In this document: positions 6,993 to 11,116 of the stretch, one piece after another
How positions within the stretch are numbered: position 1 is the stretch's first letter
Layout of the letters: each line of letters starts with the position of its first letter
Assembly: GCA_937868555.1 (NCBI GenBank)
Contig: CALMNI010000107.1
Coordinates: 1-11,116 of the forward strand
Direction: 5' to 3'
From: an uncultured bacterium
GTDB lineage: Bacteria > Patescibacteriota > Patescibacteriia > Patescibacteriales > Patescibacteriaceae
Length of the DNA stretch: 11,116 nucleotides
Program-made: the position numbers and the translations under genes
Notes under the pieces: generated by a model
Seen by the model: the letters and a program-made list of their open reading frames with translations, nothing else
Told to the model about the DNA's origin: nothing
Databases searched by the model: none

Positions 6993-7066
6993 TGGACGGC
7001 ACAGGATTCGAACCTGTGACCCCTGCAATGTGAATGCAATGCTCTAACCAGCTGAGCTAGCCGTCC
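6993..7066 (-). tRNA. tRNA-Val, anticodon CAC, CCA not encoded
   Basis: A 74-nt tRNA. The acceptor arm pairs GGACGGC (7060-7066) with GCCGTCC (6994-7000), with discriminator A at 6993. The D arm AGCTCAGCTGGTTAGAGC and T arm GGTTCGAATCC are canonical and fix the strand. The anticodon stem TTGCA/TGCAG closes the loop TTCACAT, giving anticodon CAC for the valine codon GUG. The bases after the discriminator are CAT, so CCA must be added after transcription. It sits 6 nt after the rnhA stop and 15 nt before the next start codon, inside the minus-strand operon. Confidence 0.95.
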
Positions 7067-7072
7067 CTGCTT

Positions 7073-7477
7073 TTATTCAATCGCGTCCAACGCCTCATTA
7101 ACTAATCGATCAGCTTCTTTATTATACTCCCGACGGACATGGCGGAACGTAACTTTCTTGAAGTGACTCGATAAATTATGCATTTTCAAAAATAAGGGAG
7201 CTAAATCTTTATGTTTGACTTTATATTCACGATTGAGTTGTTTTACGACGAGTTCACTATCAAGCACGCATTCGACTTCGTCCGCTTTCATTTCTTGAGC
7301 TTTTTCCAAGCCGGCAATGACGCCTTGATACTCGGCTTGATTATTAGTCGCAATACCAAGACGCTTAGAAATAGTGGTTATTACTTCTCCTTTTTCGTTG
7401 GCAATAACAACTCCTATGGCTGCTTCGCCCGGGTTATTGCGGCTGCCACCGTCGCTATGAATTATTAATTTAATCAT
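7073..7477 (-). CDS. rnhA: Ribonuclease HI
   Basis: Cuts the RNA strand of RNA-DNA hybrids in replication and R-loop removal. The 134-residue product is the compact RNase HI type. The four catalytic acidic residues are all there: Asp9 (IHSDGGSRNNPG), Glu49 (NNQAEY), Asp73 (VLDSEL) and Asp123 (KEADRL), plus the HVRREYN segment (113-119). The basic-protrusion region of E. coli RNase HI is largely missing, as in many bacterial and archaeal short forms. I chose the ATG at 7477 because the family starts right before the first beta strand (MIKLIIHSDG). The longer frame to 7567 would add 30 residues of recJ-overlapping sequence with no family match. The start overlaps the recJ end by 8 nt (ATGATTAA), which suggests translational coupling. 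Confidence 0.94.
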   Translation of the reverse strand: MIKLIIHSDGGSRNNPGEAAIGVVIANEKGEVITTISKRLGIATNNQAEYQGVIAGLEKAQEMKADEVECVLDSELVVKQLNREYKVKHKDLAPLFLKMHNLSSHFKKVTFRHVRREYNKEADRLVNEALDAIE

Positions 7478-9197
7478 GGAATTGAGAGGGCCGCATATCA
7501 ACAATTTTAATTTGTACTTCACGACGGCCATTAAATACATTGAAACATACCGTGTATACAAGGTCAATCATGTCACCCGGCTTATAGTCCTTTAATTCTT
7601 CAGCGCGGCTAAAAGCCAGAGCCCACATGCCGCCGACTCTGAATTTGATATGTTTCTTGTCCTGTCCCATCATCATTATTTCTTCAATCGGTACGCCGAA
7701 ACTGACAAATTTCGGTTCAGGATTATCTTGTCCATACGGAAGAAAACGATCAAGCTCTTCAATAAGTTGCGCATTAACAGATGTTAAAGGAAGTTCGGCG
7801 TCGATTTTTAGAATGGGAGTCAAGTCAATATTAGCTAAATTATCCGCCGCTACTTTTCGTATGCTGGCAATAAAGGGTGCTAAATCTTCTAAGCTTTTTA
7901 CCGTAAAACCACAGGCCATTTTATGGCCGCCATAGCGTTGTAAATATTCTTTTCCAGCTTCAAGGCTGGCTCCTAAATCAAACTGTTCGATGCTTCTTCC
8001 TGATCCCTTGATTTTCCCTTCACTTTTACAAATAACAAAGCATGGTTTGGAAAACTTTTCCGCTAAGCGTCCGGCAACCAAGCCGATAATCCCCTCTGGC
8101 CAGCTTTCGGTGCCCCCGCGTAAATCAGGAGATGTAACAGCCAATAATGTTTCATTCATTTGCTCTGCTTCGACCAATTCGCAACCAGCCATCATTAATT
8201 TTTCTGTCATCTGCTGGCGCTCTATATTCTTATCATTAAGATCGGCGGCCAGCTGGCGGGCATCTTCGCTGGACTGCGCGGCCAATAATGCATAGGCGGC
8301 ATTGGCATGGTCAATCCTCCCCGCAGCGTTTAAGCGCGGAGTAATTTGCCAACTTATATTCCAGGCATTGATATCGCTATAATTTATAGCAGCGACTTCC
8401 ATTAACTCCCGTAATCCTCGCCGCGGCGATTTTCTTAATAATTCCAAACCCTGTTTAACGATAAGGCGGTTTTCCCCGCTCAAGCTAACGCAATCGGAAA
8501 TAGTACCAACGGCAGCCAAATCAACCACTCGGCGCTTTAAGGATTCCTTGGTCTCAACGGCCAAAGTAGAGCTATCAATAAGGGCAGCAGCGAACTTATA
8601 GGCAACGCCAGCTCCGCACAAATATTTAAATGGATATGCTTCGCTAGCAAGAATAGGATTAATAACTAAGCAATCCGGCAATTCGTTTTGTTCAGCCGGG
8701 CCTTCGTGGTGATCGGTGACAATAACATCCATACCCAAAGAACGAGCATAGGCGACTTCTTCTTTGGCGCGAACACCGTTGTCCACTGTAATAATTAAAG
8801 CTACATTCTGCTTGCTGAGTTCTTCAATAATATTTTTATTTAAGCCATACCCTTCACCAAAACGGCTCGGGATCCAAACATCAATTTTTCCGCCAAGCAC
8901 TTTTAATGTTTCGGCCATTATTGCCGACGAGGTAACGCCATCAGCGTCATAATCTCCGCAAATAACGATACGGCTGCCCTTTTTCAAATGCTGAACAGTT
9001 AGCTCAACCGCCGCCCTCATATTATTAAAAAGAAAAGGATCAAAATCCTTGGTCTGTTCCTCGGGGTTTAAAAAATAATGGATTTGCTGCTCGCTGCGAA
9101 ATCCTCTGTTATACAATAAATGTGCCGCTACGGACGACAGTCCAGCAGGCAAAAAATCAGCCGGTGCGGCCGGAGCTATCTGCCATTGTTTTACCAT
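7470..9197 (-). CDS. recJ: Single-stranded-DNA exonuclease RecJ
   Basis: A DHH-family 5'-3' exonuclease on single-stranded DNA, working in recombination and repair. The 575 residues are usual for RecJ. DHH-domain motifs: GDYDADG at 81-87, TVDNG at 137-141, TDHH at 161-164 and GTISDCVSLSGENR at 231-244. The linker/core motif PRLNAAGRIDHA is at 287-298. DHHA1-part motifs are WPEGIIGLVAGRL (366-378) and the GGHKMACG signature (423-430). The C-terminal part (about 460-575), with LPYGQDNPEP, is the OB-fold DNA-binding region. All metal-binding residues appear intact. It starts 4 nt after the stop of a 32-residue gene and overlaps rnhA by 8 nt. No Shine-Dalgarno is seen (CTAGATGT-ATG). Confidence 0.96.
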   Translation of the reverse strand: MVKQWQIAPAAPADFLPAGLSSVAAHLLYNRGFRSEQQIHYFLNPEEQTKDFDPFLFNNMRAAVELTVQHLKKGSRIVICGDYDADGVTSSAIMAETLKVLGGKIDVWIPSRFGEGYGLNKNIIEELSKQNVALIITVDNGVRAKEEVAYARSLGMDVIVTDHHEGPAEQNELPDCLVINPILASEAYPFKYLCGAGVAYKFAAALIDSSTLAVETKESLKRRVVDLAAVGTISDCVSLSGENRLIVKQGLELLRKSPRRGLRELMEVAAINYSDINAWNISWQITPRLNAAGRIDHANAAYALLAAQSSEDARQLAADLNDKNIERQQMTEKLMMAGCELVEAEQMNETLLAVTSPDLRGGTESWPEGIIGLVAGRLAEKFSKPCFVICKSEGKIKGSGRSIEQFDLGASLEAGKEYLQRYGGHKMACGFTVKSLEDLAPFIASIRKVAADNLANIDLTPILKIDAELPLTSVNAQLIEELDRFLPYGQDNPEPKFVSFGVPIEEIMMMGQDKKHIKFRVGGMWALAFSRAEELKDYKPGDMIDLVYTVCFNVFNGRREVQIKIVDMRPSQFHD

Positions 9198-9201
9198 ACA
9201 T

Positions 9202-9300
9202 CTAGTATAAGGTAGACCCAGCTGTCCAGGCCAGCATGGAAATAATTACCATAATGCTGATTACTGACCAGATAATTTTAATAACCTTTTTATGCTTCAT
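9202..9300 (-). CDS. 32-residue single-pass membrane protein
   Basis: A short frame, ATG at 9300 to TAG at 9202, exactly fills the gap between lepA (2 nt before it) and recJ (4 nt after it). The product begins with a basic stretch, MKHKKVIK, continues with about 18-20 mostly hydrophobic residues (IIWSVISIMVIISMLAW) and ends with a short tail, TAGSTLY. This is the pattern of one transmembrane helix with the N-terminus inside. There is no cleavage-type motif and no recognised domain. The start has the same AT-only context (TAAATAT-ATG) as its neighbours. The fit into the operon and the membrane-like sequence argue that it is real. Its function is unknown, and it is the only gene here with a TAG stop. 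Confidence 0.72.
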   Translation of the reverse strand: MKHKKVIKIIWSVISIMVIISMLAWTAGSTLY

Positions 9301-9302
9301 AT

Positions 9303-11084
9303 TTATTGTTTCAAAAGTTTTACAAAAGTATCGCTTGGAATCTCGACGCTGCCCTTGCCGGCGCTCATCATCTTTTTCTTACCCTTTTTCTGTTTTTCCA
9401 AAAGTTTACGCTTACGCGTTACATCGCCTCCGTATAAGTGAGCAGTAACATCTTTTCGCATAGCGGCAATGCGATCACCGGCAATAACCGATCCGCCTAT
9501 AGCTGCCTGCAGTTTAATAACAAACATTTGCTTGGGCAAACTATCCTTCAAGGTATTTACGATTTCTTTGCCGCGGCGGAAGGCTTCATCTCTATACACA
9601 ATGACCGCCAAGGATTCAACTGGTTCTTCAGCAACAAGAATATCCATCTTAACAACATCAGCCGCACGGTAATCCATATATTCGTAGTTAATAGATGCAT
9701 ACCCCGAGGAAACGCTTTTAATACGGTCATAAAAATTAGTCAAAATAGTCGCCATTGGAATTTCATAGTGGAGAACAAGCCTATCGGCGTCTAAGTATTC
9801 TGTCGTTTTATACACCGCTTTGCGTTCTTGAACTAAATTCATAATGCCGCCAATGTAATCTTTAGGAGTAACAATATCAAGCTTAACCCATGGTTCTTCA
9901 ATATGATCTATTTTAGTGGGATCGGGAAGCATTTGCGGACTTCGTACTGTCATTGGTTCATTGCCGCCTTTAACAAAGACTCTATAGGCAACGCTCGGTA
10001 CCGTAACAATGAGATCAAGGCCGTATTCACGATGCAAGCGCTCTTGAACAATTTCCAAATGGAGTAAGCCTAAAAAGCCGCAGCGGAAACCCAAACCTAA
10101 GGCCTGCGATTGTTCAGGTTCATACATTAAAGCTGAATCATTTAATTTTAATTTTTCAATGCCTTCGCGCAAGCGGCCGAAGTCATCGCCTTCTTTAGGG
10201 AAAATACCGGCAAAGACCATTGGCTTAACTTCATGATATCCTTGCAATGAAACGACTCCTTGCGCCGCATTTAATGTCATCGTGTCGCCGACGCGGCATT
10301 CAACTACGCTCTTAAAGCCAGTGATGACATAGCCGATTTGTCCGGCTTCAAGAAAACCCGTTGAAACATAATCGGGCTTAAAAATTCCGATATCAAGCAC
10401 TTCGCTGTGCGCGCCCGTAGCCAATAATTTTATTTTATTGCCTTTAGCTAAGCGTCCATCAATAACGCGAATATAGGCAACCACTCCCTTGTATTCATCG
10501 AAGTTTGAATCAAAAATAAGCGCTCGGGGATTGCCGTCGCTGTCGCCCGTTGGGGCCGGGACGCGTTCAATAACGGCATCAAGAATTTCTTCAACCCCGG
10601 CTCCAGTTTTTCCCGAAGCTAAAATTATTTCTTCGGGTTTGCAGCCGAGCAGTTTAACGACTTCTTGCGTAACGCGCGGAACATCAGCCGCCGGCAAATC
10701 AATTTTATTTAAAACCGGAATAATAACCAAATCTTGCTCCATTGCCAAATATAAATTAGCAAGCGTTTGCGCTTGTATTCCCTGCGAGGCATCTACTAAT
10801 AAAATTGCTCCTTCAACCGCCGCTAAAGACCGCGACACTTCATACGTAAAATCGACGTGTCCCGGAGTATCAATGAGATTAAGCCTATGCTCTTTATATT
10901 CCATCGCCACCGGGGTCAATTTAATCGTAATGCCACGTTCGCGCTCAATATCCATTCTATCAAGTAATTGGGCCTTCATTTTGCGCGATTCCACCGTCCG
11001 AGTGAGCTCGAGCATGCGGTCGGCCAAAGTTGATTTACCGTGGTCGATATGGGCAATAATGCAAAAATTTCGTATCTCTTTCAT
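9303..11084 (-). CDS. lepA: Translation elongation factor 4 (LepA)
   Basis: A ribosome-binding GTPase of the EF-G family, linked to ribosome assembly/initiation and back-translocation. The 593 residues match LepA. G motifs: P-loop AHIDHGKST (11-19), RGITIK (50-55, switch I Thr53), DTPGH (72-76), NKID (126-129) and the LepA-type ASGKTGAG loop. EF-G-like domains follow, and the C-terminus holds the LepA-specific domain, with AHLYGGDVTRKRKLLEKQ, a lysine-rich KKGKKKM stretch and VEIPSDTF near the end. This C-terminal domain distinguishes it from EF-G, which has domain IV instead. The N-terminus MKEIRNFCIIAHIDHG matches the usual LepA start. No Shine-Dalgarno precedes it; a run of 13 T lies just upstream. 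It is the first visible gene of the long minus-strand string. Confidence 0.97.
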   Translation of the reverse strand: MKEIRNFCIIAHIDHGKSTLADRMLELTRTVESRKMKAQLLDRMDIERERGITIKLTPVAMEYKEHRLNLIDTPGHVDFTYEVSRSLAAVEGAILLVDASQGIQAQTLANLYLAMEQDLVIIPVLNKIDLPAADVPRVTQEVVKLLGCKPEEIILASGKTGAGVEEILDAVIERVPAPTGDSDGNPRALIFDSNFDEYKGVVAYIRVIDGRLAKGNKIKLLATGAHSEVLDIGIFKPDYVSTGFLEAGQIGYVITGFKSVVECRVGDTMTLNAAQGVVSLQGYHEVKPMVFAGIFPKEGDDFGRLREGIEKLKLNDSALMYEPEQSQALGLGFRCGFLGLLHLEIVQERLHREYGLDLIVTVPSVAYRVFVKGGNEPMTVRSPQMLPDPTKIDHIEEPWVKLDIVTPKDYIGGIMNLVQERKAVYKTTEYLDADRLVLHYEIPMATILTNFYDRIKSVSSGYASINYEYMDYRAADVVKMDILVAEEPVESLAVIVYRDEAFRRGKEIVNTLKDSLPKQMFVIKLQAAIGGSVIAGDRIAAMRKDVTAHLYGGDVTRKRKLLEKQKKGKKKMMSAGKGSVEIPSDTFVKLLKQ

Positions 11085-11091
11085 GTGATAT

Positions 11092-11116
11092 AAAAAAAAA
11101 AAAAGGGGCTTATAGC
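11092..11116 (-). terminator. Possible partial terminator ahead of lepA
   Basis: On the minus strand the sequence reads GCTATAAGCCCC followed by thirteen T (11104-11092). This resembles the 3' arm and T-tract of an intrinsic terminator whose 5' arm would lie beyond the window edge. The complete gdh terminator in this window has the same AAGCCCC-type arm. Without the missing half it cannot be confirmed. Confidence 0.3.

Noticed and set aside
6993..7066. tRNA-His reading of the second tRNA (GTG visible on the plus strand)
   Set aside because: The T arm and D arm are canonical only on the minus strand, where the anticodon is CAC (valine).
7121..7126. Perfect TATAAT on the minus strand ahead of tRNA-Val
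   Set aside because: It lies in rnhA codons for a Tyr-Asn pair in a conserved segment, and no usable -35 box is found 16-18 nt upstream. An internal promoter is possible but not supported.
7478..7567. 30-residue N-terminal extension of RNase HI
   Set aside because: It lies within the recJ C-terminal coding region, and the family starts right before the first beta strand at the ATG at 7477.
10489..11088. 199-residue plus-strand open frame opposite lepA
   Set aside because: It is antisense to a clear lepA, serine-rich with no domain pattern, and is explained by lepA codon composition.
1..11116. CRISPR arrays, insertion sequences, attachment sites, toxin-antitoxin or defence genes
   Set aside because: I saw no direct repeat arrays, transposase motifs, inverted terminal repeats or defence-type domains; the space is fully used by housekeeping genes.

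Overview
The window looks like chromosomal core sequence from a small-genome bacterium, most likely a member of the Patescibacteria/CPR, probably the Parcubacteria group. That assignment is inference. It rests on the very tight packing, AT-leaning sequence, starts without Shine-Dalgarno motifs, an orphan PEP-utilising swivelling-domain protein of a kind I associate with these genomes, and minimal versions of housekeeping genes. No rRNA or ribosomal protein gene is present to prove it. Eleven protein genes and two tRNA genes fill almost the whole window, and no gene-free stretch reaches 300 bases. Ten of the eleven stops are TAA, one is TAG and none is TGA.

Layout: (1) 23-427, minus strand: tRNA-Leu(UAG) followed 17 nt later by an unrecognised charged 100-residue protein. 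(2) 428-486: a compact divergent promoter region. (3) 487-3816, plus strand: tsaD (tRNA t6A synthesis), trpS (tryptophanyl-tRNA synthetase) and a glutamate dehydrogenase, closed by a strong hairpin terminator at 3821-3849. (4) 11084 down to 3848, minus strand: one unbroken gene string, lepA, a 32-residue membrane protein, recJ, rnhA, tRNA-Val(CAC), a PEP-utilising mobile-domain protein, an SDR oxidoreductase and a phosphohexomutase. The gaps in this string run from an 8-nt overlap to 15 nt, so it is probably one operon. It meets gdh head-on at the shared terminator.

Functionally, the window combines translation (two tRNAs, TsaD, TrpS, LepA), DNA/RNA maintenance (RecJ, RNase HI) and central carbon/nitrogen chemistry (Gdh, phosphohexomutase, SDR, swivelling-domain protein). 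No mobile element, CRISPR array, defence system or sign of recent transfer is visible. The points most worth following are the 32-residue membrane protein that exactly fills the lepA-recJ gap, the swivelling phosphohistidine domain without its usual catalytic partners, two cases of a tRNA gene placed 15-17 nt in front of a start codon, and the general lack of ribosome binding sites with a possible leaderless trpS transcript.
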